From contig JAENYV010000001.1 in assembly GCA_016841605.1 (NCBI GenBank), forward strand, positions 231,540 to 295,539: 64,000 nucleotides of DNA, written 5' to 3'. The DNA is from Dethiobacter alkaliphilus. GTDB taxonomy: Bacteria; Bacillota; Dethiobacteria; DTU022; UBA8154. The notes under the pieces were generated by a model. That model searched no databases, was not told the DNA's origin, and saw nothing but the letters and a program-made list of their open reading frames with translations. Position numbers and translations under genes: made by a program. This document shows, one piece after another, positions 1 to 12,200 of this stretch; position 1 is the first letter of the stretch; each line of letters starts with the position of its first letter.

Positions 1-55
1 GGAAGGGGGCGAACTGTTCAGGGTAACGTTTGAGATACCTGCGGGAACGGAGGCC
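1..55 (+). repeat. Direct repeat copy 1 within tandem cohesin modules
   Basis: Bases 1-55 are identical to 451-505, a spacing of 450 bp that equals one cohesin module (150 codons). Both copies encode the same segment starting EGGELFRVTFEIPAGTEA. Confidence 0.9.
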
Positions 56-946
56 TCTGACCTCCAGTCACCCGTCTCCCCCTCCTATCCCAACACCAAC
101 TCCGGGACTTTGCAGCTTGGCTTCAATGACGGCGGGATAATAATTGAGCCGTCAGGTCCATCAAGTGATGTTACTTTTAGCGTAGGAACATTAGAGGTAC
201 CGTTTTCATCTGAAGTTACCACGGTAGAGGTACCTGTAAGCATCAGCACCCCCGCGGAGGCGGTGTGTGCACTCAAAATTGCGGTAGTGTATGAACAGGC
301 GGACGGTATTAAAGCCGTGCCCGTATCCATTACACCCGGCACAATGCTGTCAGGCGGCACAGTCAATACGAACCTGGAGTATGAAGCGGCAGGGGAATAT
401 GCCGGTCGCAAGGCGGTCTTTTTGAACTACTTCAGTACGACCGGCTTTACGGAAGGGGGCGAACTGTTCAGGGTAACGTTTGAGATACCTGCGGGAACGG
501 AGGCCGGGACCATTCAATTGCCGGTTTCCCCAAGCGATCAGAATACGAAAGTCGGGACACGTAGCCTGGCATTTAATGACGGAGCAATTGTAATTACCGG
601 AGAAGCGGATGAATGCTTCATCGCCACAGCGGCTTTCGGTTCCAAGATGGCGCCCGCGGTTGCCCTGCTCAGGCATTTCCGCGATCAATACCTTCTGACC
701 AATGACGGAGGGAGAGCTTTTGTTCATTACTATTACAGCGTCTCCCCACCTGTTGCTTCTTTCATTTCTGCAAGTGAACCTTTAAAAGTTCTGGTGCGGA
801 TAGCCCTGGTTCCTTTTATAATTTTGGTTTTTCTGTTTATGAACCCTGCTCAGTCTGGAGTGTTCATAGCTATCCTGCTCTTGTCGGCTCTTTTTCTGGC
901 ACGCAGAAGACAGATCGGAACAATAGCTTTGAGAAGAAAAGAGTAA
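2..946 (+). CDS. Cohesin-module surface protein with CFI-box C-terminus (5' partial)
   Basis: The reading frame is open to the left window edge, so the start is missing. It encodes the end of one cohesin-like module, a complete cohesin-like module (roughly 165-600) and a C-terminal segment that begins with DECFIATAAFGSK and ends in two hydrophobic stretches and a basic tail (ARRRQ). That C-terminal arrangement is the CFI-box-CTERM type, thought to be a membrane-anchoring or sorting region; the same segment occurs in the protein at 38193-39140. Cohesins bind dockerins, and a dockerin protein is encoded at 33482-34600, so this may be a cell-surface scaffold. A 55-bp exact direct repeat (1-55 and 451-505) shows that the cohesin modules are recent tandem copies. 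The module call rests on the pattern VPVSI...TPGTMLSGG...GGELFRVTFEI. Exact ligand unknown. Confidence 0.75.
   Translation, partial: EGGELFRVTFEIPAGTEASDLQSPVSPSYPNTNSGTLQLGFNDGGIIIEPSGPSSDVTFSVGTLEVPFSSEVTTVEVPVSISTPAEAVCALKIAVVYEQADGIKAVPVSITPGTMLSGGTVNTNLEYEAAGEYAGRKAVFLNYFSTTGFTEGGELFRVTFEIPAGTEAGTIQLPVSPSDQNTKVGTRSLAFNDGAIVITGEADECFIATAAFGSKMAPAVALLRHFRDQYLLTNDGGRAFVHYYYSVSPPVASFISASEPLKVLVRIALVPFIILVFLFMNPAQSGVFIAILLLSALFLARRRQIGTIALRRKE
451..505 (+). repeat. Direct repeat copy 2 within tandem cohesin modules
   Basis: Second copy of the 55-bp exact repeat found at the window start. It marks recent internal duplication or gene conversion between cohesin modules. Confidence 0.9.
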
Positions 947-995
947 CTAAAAAAGCAAAGATTAAATAATTATTAACCTAAGGAGAGTATGATTA

Positions 996-3900
996 ATGCA
1001 AAGTATAAAAAAGAAATGGTGGTACAGGCTTCTGCCTACCATCCTGAGTGTTGCACTGCTGCTTGCCGGTTTGTTCGGCTTGATAGCCCCCGGGCCTGTT
1101 TATGCCCATGATTACGTTTCAACTACCGTAGATGGAGTGGGGACTTTCATAGCTTCCGGCAACCGGTATGTTGCCGTAACCCAACAGATACTTCCGGCAT
1201 CGGAACCGGAGTCCTGGTACGTTGACGGTTCCGGCAGCGCTGACTTTACCACCATACAGGAAGCAGTGACAGCCGCCGCGGTCGGGGATACCATCATTGT
1301 CAAAAACAGCAGCTATACTGAGAATGTGACGGTAGATAAGGCTCTTACTATTCGGTCGGAAAATGGTGCTTCATCAACCACAGTCATTGCGGCCGTCTAC
1401 GACACAGCGATTTTTAACGTACAAGCCGGCGGCGTAGTGATTGACGGCTTTTCCGTTTTGGGTCCGACCAATACCCATGTTGCCGGCATCGAGCTGGTGG
1501 ACGTTAACGATTGTACAATCCGGAACAATGACTGTTCGGGATGCTACAACGGCATTCACCTCGGCGGGACAGCTACCAACAACATTGTAACCGGAAACTG
1601 TTGCCATGAAAATTCTAAGCGTGGTATCAGCCTCCGGGACACGGCCCACGATAATTTTATTTCAAGGAACACGGTGGAAAACAATACTGAGGCGGGTTTC
1701 TGTATTAAGGACCAGAGCAGGGATAATGTACTCTGGCTTAACAATATTATTGGAAACCCGGTCGATATACTCACGGAAAATACGTATAATTCACCGGTTC
1801 AGGTCACTTATACCTATAATGACGTCATGTACACCGGGTACCTCGGCAACTACTGGGAAAACTATGCCGGCATTGATTCCGATGGAAACGGTGTTGGTGA
1901 CACACCCCACAACTTCGGTGATGAAAAGAATGATAACTATCCCTTGATGGTGCAATGGCAAGGCAATATCTTCATCGACCCTGCAGTAGCACCGATAGCT
2001 GCCTTTACAGCTACTCCAACCGGCGGCACAGCACCATTGACGGTCAACTTCACCGATGAGTCCACAGGTACAGCTCCACTGACCTATGCCTGGGATTTCG
2101 AAAATGACGGCTTAGTAGACAGCACCGAGCAGAACCCATCCCATGAATACAGTGCAGCCGGCACCTTTTCAGTCAAACTCACGGTAACCAATGCCGCGGG
2201 TAGCGACGTTGAGTTAAGAACGGACTATATCACGGCGGAAGAGGCGCCGACAATGGACGTTCTCCACGAGGGGACAGTTACTCTGACCCCAGGCGAAACC
2301 TTTGAAGTGACCGCCTACAATTCGGAAACAGTATATACCGTCAACAAGACCACGCCGCTTGGGGCGCTACAGGCTGCCGCAGCAGCCGGCGGTTTTACTT
2401 ATGACGTCACCGACAAGAATTATTCGGCCTCTGGCGCCCTTCTTCTGGACAATGTAGGTGCTTATCTGCGTGACAAAGATAACCGGATTTACTGGTATGC
2501 ATATGTGAACGATGTATATAAAGACGGCTACAATAATCCTGATGGGGCCTTGAACCTGATTGAGCTTGCTGATGGTGATAAGGTTGAGTTCTACTATGCA
2601 GCCGATATCAGCGATCCGACCGATCTGGTTGCCGTCAAGGCAGCAGCTATCGCGGCAGTGAAAACTGTTGCAGCTACAGGTGTTACACCTACCGACTGGA
2701 CTCTTCAGCTCTCCGGTGCGAAGGAGACATCCGTCACCAAAGCCTATTTTGAACAAGGGTTGGCCTGTCCGTCATCAGGTCATCAGGTGTTCTGGACCGA
2801 CGAGGAAGAGAATGTCTGGGGAGGCGTGCCGCTCTGGCTGTTCGTTGCTATGATTGATGACGACCCTGATGTTGGTTCCGACCACTTCAACTTTAATGAT
2901 GACCTCGCCGCCCAAAACTATGAGGTTAATGTTATCGCCGGCGACGGATGGAAGGCAACCCTTGACAGTGCGGATATCGCCCGCAATGATGGCTATATCG
3001 TCGCCAATACCCTTAATGGAGAGCCTCTTCCGCTTCAGACCGAAGGGGGAAAAGGCTGCTGGCCGCTCCACCTGAAAGGGTCAGCTGTTTTTGGCGGACA
3101 ACAGGTAGGCAATATCGTGCGCATTGAGCTCTCCGGTCTTCCCGAACCACCGGCAGGATGGACTCTGGAAATGATCGGAGATGTAGGGGATACCATTACC
3201 CAGGAGGAGTTTGAGGAAGGACTTGCCTGCACAGGTTCAAACCATTACAGGGAATGGACGGATAATGAAAGCAACGTCTGGTCCGGCGTGCCCCTGTGGG
3301 TGCTCTTAGGTGCGGTAGATGACATCGAAACAGGCAGCCACTGGACTTTTAACGATACCAGGGCTACAACAGGTTATTCCGTGAATGTGATTGCCGGAGA
3401 CAATTATACCAGGACCTTTACCGGTGCGGATGTAGCCCGAAGTGATGACTATATCGTTGCCAATAAAATAAACGGTGAACCGCTTAGCGAATCAGGACCG
3501 TTGCGCCTGGTCGGTAATGGTGTTGCCGAGGAGGGAGCACTTAGCGGTGCCGCGGTCGGCAACATCGTTAAGATAGAAATCCCCGAGCTGCAGACACCGG
3601 AAGCTGCACCCGCTAGCTGGAACCTTACCCTGACCGGCAAGATCAGCGATGTTATTTCCCAATCCGAGTTTGAGGCCGGTCTTGCCTGCCCTAATTCAGG
3701 CCACCTGGTAGAATGGACCGACAATGAGAATAATGTCTGGTCAGGTATACCCCTCTGGCTACTGACAGGATGGGTAGATGACCGGCAACCGCACGATTAC
3801 AACGCTAATCAGGCTATGGTCGGCTACACAGTCCTGGTGAAAGCCGGAGACGGCTATACCAAGGATTTTGACAGTAAAGATGTTTACCGGAGCAATGACT

Positions 3901-6095
3901 ATATTATTGCGAATAAATTAAATGATGAACCGCTTGACGATTCATGGCCTCTGCGCCTGGTCGGTGACGGTGTTGCCAATGAGGGAGTTCTGAGCGGTAA
4001 AAGCGTTGGGAATATCGTGGAGATTGAACTGACGTCTTTTGGGACTGCCCCGTCCATACCGGAAGTCCGTATCGTCAAGTACGCTGAAGACGGAACCACT
4101 GTTCTTAACGAAATGACGGTCAATTATCTCTGGCTGGAGAATGAGAGCGAGCTCGACGTAATTGGGGACGGGACAACAATATACCGCTTCGAGGGAATCA
4201 CCAACAACCCGGAAGATTTATGGGATGCTGATGAGACATATCCCGGCGGTTACAAGATAGCAAATGCCGTGAAGGGTACTCGCATCAGAGATCTTTGCGA
4301 GCTTGTGGGCGGCATGGGGGCAGGTACTGAAATAGTCCTTGTGGCAAAAGACGGTTACGAGACCAGGCTGCCTTATTCCTCCATATATACCGACCCCGCG
4401 GTGCAAGCACGCCAGGGTGATGCCATTCTGGCCTGGTGGGCGGACGGACAATACGTACCGGATTATGCAGACGGTATGCGTGTATTATTTACTCCGGACG
4501 GTGACAATGTCTACGGCCAATGGGATATGCACGAGACACTACCGGAAAACTACTGGCATTACTATTACGGTGATGGGGTGATGTATCCATCATGTGCCGG
4601 CTTAGCAGCAAAGTGGATTACGGAGATTGAGATATACTCCGTGCCTGAGGGCGATTGGACCCTGGAGCTTGATGGCCGGGATATCGGCGGTATAGAATAT
4701 GATGTCAGCAAAACCTATTTTGAACAGGCTCTCGCCTGTCAGTTCGGCGCTAATCACAAGGCAACATACACCGATGCTCAAGAACGGGTCTGGGAAGGCA
4801 TGCCCCTGTGGTTCCTCGTTGGATTTGTTGATGATGATGACCAGCATTCCGATAACGCCTTTAATGATCAACTGGCTGAGAACGGGTACCAGGTGGTAAT
4901 TACCGCGGCTGACAATACTTCTGTCACAATTAACAGTGCGGATATTATCCGCAGCAGCGATTATATTATTGCCAATTCGCTGAACGGAGAGACCATACCC
5001 GAAACTGATAGCAACTGGCCGCTCCGGCTCGTCGGACCGGCTGTTACCGGGGGAAATTCGATTAAACAGATTGTAAAAATTGAATTGATAAGCTCGACAT
5101 CAGCTGCTCCACCGGCCCTGAATGCCGACATTACCGATAACAAGGTGGGCCAGGCAATAGAGATCACCTTTACCGATGATGCGGACTGGCGTGGGGCTAT
5201 TACCGGGATAGAGGTGAACGGCTCAGACTTGAGCAGCGAGCAATATACTGTTAGCGAAGGTAATATAAACATTATTGCCGACGTATTCACTGCTGCAGGT
5301 GATTATACAATCGTGGTTACGGCTACCGGATACGAAGATGCGAGTGTTACTCAAACCATGGATGCATCAGCAGGGGTAGTTTTCACAGTTGATGGTGAAG
5401 TATCTCAGACCTATACAATGGCTGATTTAAAGGCGATGACAGCGACGACAGGCACATACGGATCAAAAACCTGTACTGGAGTAGCCCTAAACGACCTGCT
5501 GACAGGTTTGGGGATCACTGACGGCAATTGGACAGTGACCGTAAATGCAGCCGATGGATGGGAAACTGATCCGATTCCGGTCTCCGACATACAGGAACCT
5601 ACCAACAATTACCTGCTCACCTATGCGATAGACGGCAGTGACATCGTAGTGGACGGTGACAGCAATTTGACCCCGCTGCGCCTCTACTACGGCACAGCCG
5701 GCAATAGCGTATACAAGCATGTGGAATCAATCACGGTAAGTGAACCGGCAGGCTGTGAAGCGGTTTACACAGTCACACCGGTAAGTGATTCAGCTTATAC
5801 GGCAGGTACCACCCCGAGTGGTATCGATACTATGACGGTCAATAGTGGTATGACCGGGTTTAAATACTTCGCAGTTAACATTACGCCGGTAATAGAGCAT
5901 AGTGGTAATGAGGCAGTAGTATTCACCCTTTTGCGAGATAGCATTCAGATCAGTATAAATGTGACCAAAGCTGATTTTGATCTTGTAACTACTGCCCAAG
6001 CAGGTTTTAATGTGCAGGCCGGTGATGTAATCAAGGCATATATTGTAGATGATTTGACCAATGCTGTAGATTGCAACCCGGTGATATTGCAGTAG
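996..6095 (+). CDS. Giant secreted multidomain protein (beta-helix, PKD, DUF4430, SUOX-like repeats, HID)
   Basis: 1699 residues, with AAGGAGAG before the ATG and a signal peptide (about 1-37, ending VYA). Domains in order: NosD-like parallel beta-helix (about 70-325), PKD domain (about 330-415), DUF4430/transcobalamin-C-like domain (about 420-540), a run of sulfite-oxidase-fold domains (about 565-1365), an HID/DUF1533 domain (about 1370-1450), another SUOX-like domain (about 1455-1580) and a C-terminal domain of about 110 residues ending NPVILQ. Four of the SUOX-like units share LAC-x(3-4)-H followed by W-x-G-(V/I/M)-PLW; the Cys is where this fold normally holds the molybdopterin-ligating cysteine, but cofactor binding is not shown. 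It lies between a cohesin protein and a paralog whose last ~340 residues are nearly identical. Likely role: extracellular ligand capture. The function is inferred. Confidence 0.75.
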   Translation: MQSIKKKWWYRLLPTILSVALLLAGLFGLIAPGPVYAHDYVSTTVDGVGTFIASGNRYVAVTQQILPASEPESWYVDGSGSADFTTIQEAVTAAAVGDTIIVKNSSYTENVTVDKALTIRSENGASSTTVIAAVYDTAIFNVQAGGVVIDGFSVLGPTNTHVAGIELVDVNDCTIRNNDCSGCYNGIHLGGTATNNIVTGNCCHENSKRGISLRDTAHDNFISRNTVENNTEAGFCIKDQSRDNVLWLNNIIGNPVDILTENTYNSPVQVTYTYNDVMYTGYLGNYWENYAGIDSDGNGVGDTPHNFGDEKNDNYPLMVQWQGNIFIDPAVAPIAAFTATPTGGTAPLTVNFTDESTGTAPLTYAWDFENDGLVDSTEQNPSHEYSAAGTFSVKLTVTNAAGSDVELRTDYITAEEAPTMDVLHEGTVTLTPGETFEVTAYNSETVYTVNKTTPLGALQAAAAAGGFTYDVTDKNYSASGALLLDNVGAYLRDKDNRIYWYAYVNDVYKDGYNNPDGALNLIELADGDKVEFYYAADISDPTDLVAVKAAAIAAVKTVAATGVTPTDWTLQLSGAKETSVTKAYFEQGLACPSSGHQVFWTDEEENVWGGVPLWLFVAMIDDDPDVGSDHFNFNDDLAAQNYEVNVIAGDGWKATLDSADIARNDGYIVANTLNGEPLPLQTEGGKGCWPLHLKGSAVFGGQQVGNIVRIELSGLPEPPAGWTLEMIGDVGDTITQEEFEEGLACTGSNHYREWTDNESNVWSGVPLWVLLGAVDDIETGSHWTFNDTRATTGYSVNVIAGDNYTRTFTGADVARSDDYIVANKINGEPLSESGPLRLVGNGVAEEGALSGAAVGNIVKIEIPELQTPEAAPASWNLTLTGKISDVISQSEFEAGLACPNSGHLVEWTDNENNVWSGIPLWLLTGWVDDRQPHDYNANQAMVGYTVLVKAGDGYTKDFDSKDVYRSNDYIIANKLNDEPLDDSWPLRLVGDGVANEGVLSGKSVGNIVEIELTSFGTAPSIPEVRIVKYAEDGTTVLNEMTVNYLWLENESELDVIGDGTTIYRFEGITNNPEDLWDADETYPGGYKIANAVKGTRIRDLCELVGGMGAGTEIVLVAKDGYETRLPYSSIYTDPAVQARQGDAILAWWADGQYVPDYADGMRVLFTPDGDNVYGQWDMHETLPENYWHYYYGDGVMYPSCAGLAAKWITEIEIYSVPEGDWTLELDGRDIGGIEYDVSKTYFEQALACQFGANHKATYTDAQERVWEGMPLWFLVGFVDDDDQHSDNAFNDQLAENGYQVVITAADNTSVTINSADIIRSSDYIIANSLNGETIPETDSNWPLRLVGPAVTGGNSIKQIVKIELISSTSAAPPALNADITDNKVGQAIEITFTDDADWRGAITGIEVNGSDLSSEQYTVSEGNINIIADVFTAAGDYTIVVTATGYEDASVTQTMDASAGVVFTVDGEVSQTYTMADLKAMTATTGTYGSKTCTGVALNDLLTGLGITDGNWTVTVNAADGWETDPIPVSDIQEPTNNYLLTYAIDGSDIVVDGDSNLTPLRLYYGTAGNSVYKHVESITVSEPAGCEAVYTVTPVSDSAYTAGTTPSGIDTMTVNSGMTGFKYFAVNITPVIEHSGNEAVVFTLLRDSIQISINVTKADFDLVTTAQAGFNVQAGDVIKAYIVDDLTNAVDCNPVILQ

Positions 6096-6283
6096 TTAAT
6101 TAGCTCCGAAAGGATATACAGGGATTGATTACAAGTTGGGCAGAACTTACTCAAAACGCGGCAAGATAAGTTTTGCCCAGCCTGTATACCTTTTTTCAAA
6201 GCCCGAAATAATAGCGTTTTAAGAACTGATTACAGATAAAGGAGGTTCTTCCTATGAAATTGGGATTATGGTATAAGCGAGGG
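5160..6283 (+). repeat. 1.1-kb direct duplication, copy 1
   Basis: This stretch matches 11564-12684 at an offset of 6404 bp with only a handful of differences. It covers the HID domain, the last SUOX-like domain, the C-terminal domain, the 3' hairpin, the ribosome binding site and the first ~10 codons of the next gene. Confidence 0.95.
6112..6196 (+). terminator. Two-tier stem-loop followed by T6
   Basis: The outer stem pairs ATATACAGG (6114-6122) with CCTGTATAC (6181-6189). An inner stem pairs GGGCAGAACTTA (6138-6149) with TAAGTTTTGCCC (6167-6178). TTTTTT follows at 6191-6196. It lies directly downstream of the stop at 6095. An almost identical copy lies at 12516-12600. Confidence 0.6.
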
Positions 6284-9200
6284 AAAAGACCAACAATAAG
6301 AAGCAATTGCCTTGTTTTTTTGCTGCTCGCTGTTTCTTTTTGTTGCTTTTTTTCTTCAATGGCATTGGCTGAAGAAGCTGTAACCCCTGAACAGATTATT
6401 TTAACCTGGACGGCAGATCCTGCTACATCTCAAACCATAACCTGGTTGGCTCCGGACGATGCACCTTCGTATGTACAATACATTAGAGAAGCAGAATATT
6501 ATGACAGCTTTGATTCAGCCTTACAAATAGATGCCGGCGGTACACTTTTTGATAGTGTTAATTATCGTTATACCGCCAATTTATCCGGATTGACCCCTGA
6601 TACTAATTATGTTTATCGGGTAGGGAATGAAGGGAACTGGAGTGAGGCACAGTCTTTTTCTACTGCCGAAAATACACAAAACGTTACTTTTATGTACATG
6701 GGAGACGTGCAATCCGGGTACGACGAATGGGGGAACGTGTTAAGTTCGGTTTACCAGGAATATCCGCAAATTAAATTTACTCTTTTGGGAGGAGATCTAA
6801 CCGACAACGGCAGTGATGAAACTGAGTGGGGACAGTTTCTAGATGCTGCGGCAAGTACTTTTTCCCGTATACCAGTGATGCCGACCATTGGCAACCACGA
6901 TGGAGTAATGTATTCGAACTTTTTTGCCTTACCGGATAACGGACCCGAAGACTTGGAACAGGAATGCTACTCTTTTGATTACGGAAATGCTCACTTTGTT
7001 GTACTGAACAGTAATAAAAATGCCGTTGCAAGTGCAATCCAATGGCTGCAGGACGACCTGCAGAACACAACTAAAAGATGGAAATTTGCCATGTTTCATC
7101 ATCCTGCCTATCCCGCCTTCGAGGATTACAAAACAATTGATGAGTCAATATGCACAAACTGGGTACCCATTCTGGAGCAGAATGGAGTGGATATGGTTTT
7201 TGTCGGACACCAGCATGAGTATATGAGGACTTATCCCCTGTATCAGGGAGAAATCCGGACCGATCCGGCAGTTTACGGCATTGTCTACGTGATGGGTAAT
7301 GCCGGCTCCAAGATATACGGCGGCGGATCGGGTTTTTCCTATATAGCCAGGGAAGAAAGCGGCAGCAATTATCAGGTTTTAGATATTAACGGCAATGTTT
7401 TAACCATGACTTCCAGAAAAACAACTGGCGAGCTGATTGAAACTTACACGATAAACAAAAGCCTCCTGACCGCTTCGACTTTAACGCCGGATGTAACGCG
7501 AAACGGAGTAGGCAAGGAAATTGACCTGAGCTTTGAAGATGATCCCGATTGGCGGGCAGCCATTACGGATATCACCGTAAATGGAAGCTCCATTGCCGGT
7601 AGATATAGGGTTACTTCCGGAAATGTTAATATAGATGCCGACGTGTTTAACGATTTGGGTGAATATGTAATATTAGTAAATGCATGTGGTTATTCGGATG
7701 CCTCAGTGACGCAGTTCATAATAGAGGATGATTCGGATTGGTACGACGGCTACATCAGCACCGTAATAGGTAATGGGACTCGTGGGTACTCCGGTGATGG
7801 CGGCCCGGCAACTGAGGCCCAGCTTAGAAGTGCGTATGATGTGGCGATGGACAGCGGGGGCAACATATTTATCGCGGACAGCGCTAACTATCGGGTGCGC
7901 ATGGTAGCAGCGTCTAGTGGCACACACTATGGCATTCCGATGACTGCAGGGAATATATACACCGTGGCGGGAAATGGAACCAATGATTACTCCGGTGATG
8001 GCGGTCCCGCTACCGAAGCTCAAATAAAAAGCGTATATGGACTGGCAGTGGACAGTGCCGGCAATATCTATATTAATGATAGAAGTGACTATCGAATTAG
8101 AAAAGTAGACCCCAGCGGTATCATTACTACTGTAGCCGGTGACGGAACTTCCGGGTACTCCGGTGACGGTGGACCGGCTACCGGTGCGCAATTAAACAGA
8201 GGATATGGCTTAGCGGTAGACGAGGCAGGCAATTTATATCTAGCGGATGGATCAAATTATTGTGTTCGTATGGTAGCAGCAAGTTCAGGTACATACTATG
8301 GAATTGCTGTGACTGCCGGAAATATCTATACCATCGTCGGTAATGGAACCAGTGGCTATTCAGGCGATGGCGGACCGGCTGTCAGTGCTCAGATAGAAAC
8401 TACTTACGATGTTGCAATAGATAACTCTAATAATCTTTATATAGCAGATCTTTCTAGAATCCGCAAGGTGGATCCCAGTGGCATCATTAGTACCGTAGCG
8501 GGAAGCGGAAGCTCCGGTTATTCCGGTGACGGCGGTCCGGCTATGTGTGCCGAATTGAGATCATACAGTCTGGCTGTGGACAGCAATTACAATCTCTACA
8601 TTGCCGATAAAAATTACTATTGTATACGTATGGTGGATGGCAACGGGATAATTGCTACAGTGGCAGGAGGTAATGGAAGAGGGTATAGTGGTGACGGTGA
8701 TCTAGCTACCAATGCAAAGCTTCAGCCCTATGGTCTTGCGATTGACAGCGCAGGGGGACTATACATCGCTGACCAGTCCGGGTATAGTGTGCGCTACTTA
8801 CAGTCCCCGGCCGCGGCACCATTGCTGGTCAGCCTTAGCTTAAGCGGAAGCCCGGGTCTGACTTATAGCGGCACTCCATTGACCTATGATCTGGGTGGCC
8901 TCACCCTTGCCGGCGTAGATCAGGACGGGGCGGCATATGACCTCAGTGATAAGACGGTCACCTGGACTGTTAAATCAGGTCCGGCTGAACTCAGCGATAC
9001 TACCTTGTCCATAGTACGTGGTGGAACAGTTGAAATCTCAGCTCAAGTTCTCGGGGTTATCACCGATTTTAACTTTACTGTAGATACGGGTGATTTGCCG
9101 GTTATAGAATTGACTGTCGGTGATATTAACACTATAGCAGGAATCGGGATTAAAGGCTATGCCGGCGACGGTGGCCCGGCTATCAATGGACAGTTAAACA

Positions 9201-12200
9201 GTCCCGGTGATGTGGCAATAGACAGCGCCGGCAATATTTTCATCGCAGATGAAGGCAACAATCGTATACGAGCGGTAGCAGCCAATACCGGTACGCAATA
9301 CGGGATTGACATGACAGCAGGGAACATATATACAGTGGCCGGGATTGGAACCAGGGGCTATAGCGGTGATGGCGGGCCGGCTGTCAGTGCCGAGCTGGGA
9401 CAGATTGAAGCTCTAGCAATTGACAGCACCGGCAATATTTATATAGTTGACGTGATAAATAATTGCCTTCGTAAGATCGATATAAATGGTATCATCAGCA
9501 CCGTAACCAGTATCAATAGTGCTCGTGGTTTGGCGATAGACGGCTCCGGGAATATCTACATGGGCGGTGCTCCAAACACCGGTATCTGTATGCTGGCTGC
9601 AGAAACAGGAATGAAGCATGGAATTTCCATGACGGCAGGTAATGTCTATACTGTTGCAGGTAACGGGACGGGTGGCTATTCCGGGGACGGCGGACCGGCC
9701 ACAAGTGCTAAGATATATGGTGACGGCATCATCGCCGTGGACTGTTCCGGCAACCTGTACATCTCCGATACTTATAACTATCGTGTTCGCAAGGTTGATC
9801 CGAGCGGCATTATTACTACTGTGGCCGGTAACGGCAGCCAGGGTTATTCCGGTGACAACGGACAGGCCACTGATGCGGAAATATACCCCATAGGCATAGC
9901 GGCGGACAGTGCCGGCAATCTCTTCATCAGCGGCAATAGGTGCGTTCGCAAAGTTGATGTCAGCGGTATCATTACTACGGTTGCCGGTGACGGGACCTCC
10001 GGTTACTCCGGTGACGGTGGACCGGCTACAAGTGCGCAAATGAAATCTCCCTGGGGCCTAGAAGTGGACGATGCAGGCGATCTATATATTACAGATATTA
10101 ATAATAATTGTGTTCGATATGTTAAGTTGGTTCCGGATGAGGACCCGGGCCTGGTCAGTCTGACCTTAAGCGGCAGCCCGGATTTGAACTACAATGGCAC
10201 CTCCATAGAATATGACCTGAGTGGTCTAAGCTTGACCGGCACCGGCGATTCGGAGGAGATCATTGATCTTGAAGGCCTGACGGTTACCTGGGCAGTCTGC
10301 TCCGGGCCGGCTACGGTCTCAGGTAATATTTTAACTATAACAGGCAGCGGTTCCATCAATGTCAGTGCTTCAATTTATGATGTCATAAGTAACGTTCTTA
10401 GCCTGACTGTTAATGATATTGGAGCTGACCCCCCGTCACTAACAGCTGATCCCGGCGATAAAATCATTGGTGAGGATGATGTGGAAATAACCTTTACCGA
10501 AGATTCAGCCTGGCGTGAGGCTATAAATACTGTAATCATTGACGATACGGTATTGGGAGATGGGGACTATTCGGCAGATAGCGCGGGTAAAATTATTATC
10601 AATGGAGATGTTTTCCAAAAAGCCGGGGATTATGTAGTAGTTATCAAGGCAACCGGCTATTCGGATGTCAGTGTGGTACAAACACTTGTTAGCTCGGAGA
10701 TTGTGCTTGAAATAACCGGGGATGGTGTAAACAATCATCTATCATATACCCTGGCCCAGCTTCAAGCAATGGAACAATACCGGCATTTGTACAGTACTAT
10801 TAACAAATGGCCCAGCAAAAAATGGTATGTAGGAGAAGGGGTTAAAGTAAAGGACCTTCTAACCCAGGCCGGGATGAAAGAAAATGCCACACTGATTAAA
10901 TTTACGGCTAGAGATGGCTATGCAATTACCTTTACTGTTCAAGAATTGCTGGATGACAAGCGCTATCTTTTCCCGAATTTTAAAGAACCCGGCGATGGGC
11001 ATATTCCTGGTTCTGCAGCAGATGCGGAAGAGGTAGAGACTATTCTGGCTTTGAATAGTGACAGCAGTAATGATTTTGATACCATGAACGACCATAACGC
11101 GTTACACTTGATTATAGGGCAGCGTGCAGTTGGTGAGCAGTTAAATGATGCCTATGTAAAATATGTAAATAAAATTGAAGTATTCACCACTGCCCTGTCA
11201 AAATGGGAAAGCCCGCAGGCGGTCCCGGATAGCGGAAATGTAGCTGTTGGAACGTTGGTAACATTGAGTACTTCCGATATGAATTGGGATAAGATTTATT
11301 ATACCCTGGACGGCAGTACCCCGACGATGAACAGTACCATGTACAATCCTATTGGTAAAGAATGGTGGTCATCAAGACAGGATGTTTTGAACACCATTAA
11401 TCATCCGATCGAAATTCAAAATAATACCACCATTAAAGCAATCGCCATTGGTCCGGGTAAGGAAAACAGCGATATTGCTATCTTTACGTATCAAATTGAT
11501 TCCGGCACTAACCCTCCGGCTCTTACCGCTGACACCACGGGCAACGAAATCGGGCAGATGGTGGAGATCACCTTTACCGATGATGCGGACTGGCGTGGGG
11601 CTATCACCGGGATAGAGGTGAACGGCTCAGACTTAAGCAGCGAGCAATATACTGTTAGCGAAGGTAATATAAACATTATTGCCGACGTATTCACTGCTGC
11701 AGGTGATTATACAATCGTGGTTACGGCTACCGGATACGAAGATGCGAGTGTTACTCAAACCATGGATGCATCAGCAGGGGTAGTTTTCACAGTTGATGGT
11801 GAAGTATCTCAGACCTATACAATGGCTGATTTAAAGGCGATGACAGCGACGACAGGCACATACGGATCAAAAACCTGTACTGGAGTAGCCCTAAACGACC
11901 TGCTGACAGGTTTGGGGATCACTGACGGCAATTGGACAGTGACCGTAAATGCAGCCGATGGATGGGAAACTGATCCGATTCCGGTCTCCGACATACAGGA
12001 ACCTACCAACAATTACCTGCTCACCTATGCGATAGACGGCAGTGACATCGTAGTGGACGGTGACAGCAATTTGACCCCGCTGCGCCTCTACTACGGCACA
12101 GCCGGCAATAGCGTATACAAGCATGTGGAATCAATCACGGTAAGTGAACCGGCAGGCTGTGAAGCGGTTTACACAGTCACACCGGTAAGTGATTCAGCTT

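Noticed and set aside
9413-10039. Long open frame on the - strand opposite the NHL region
   Set aside because: It mirrors the repeat composition of the + strand gene, has no ribosome site and no recognisable protein features.
7743-10126. Periodic DNA repeats in the giant gene
   Set aside because: They encode NHL beta-propeller repeats in one open frame; no non-coding array.
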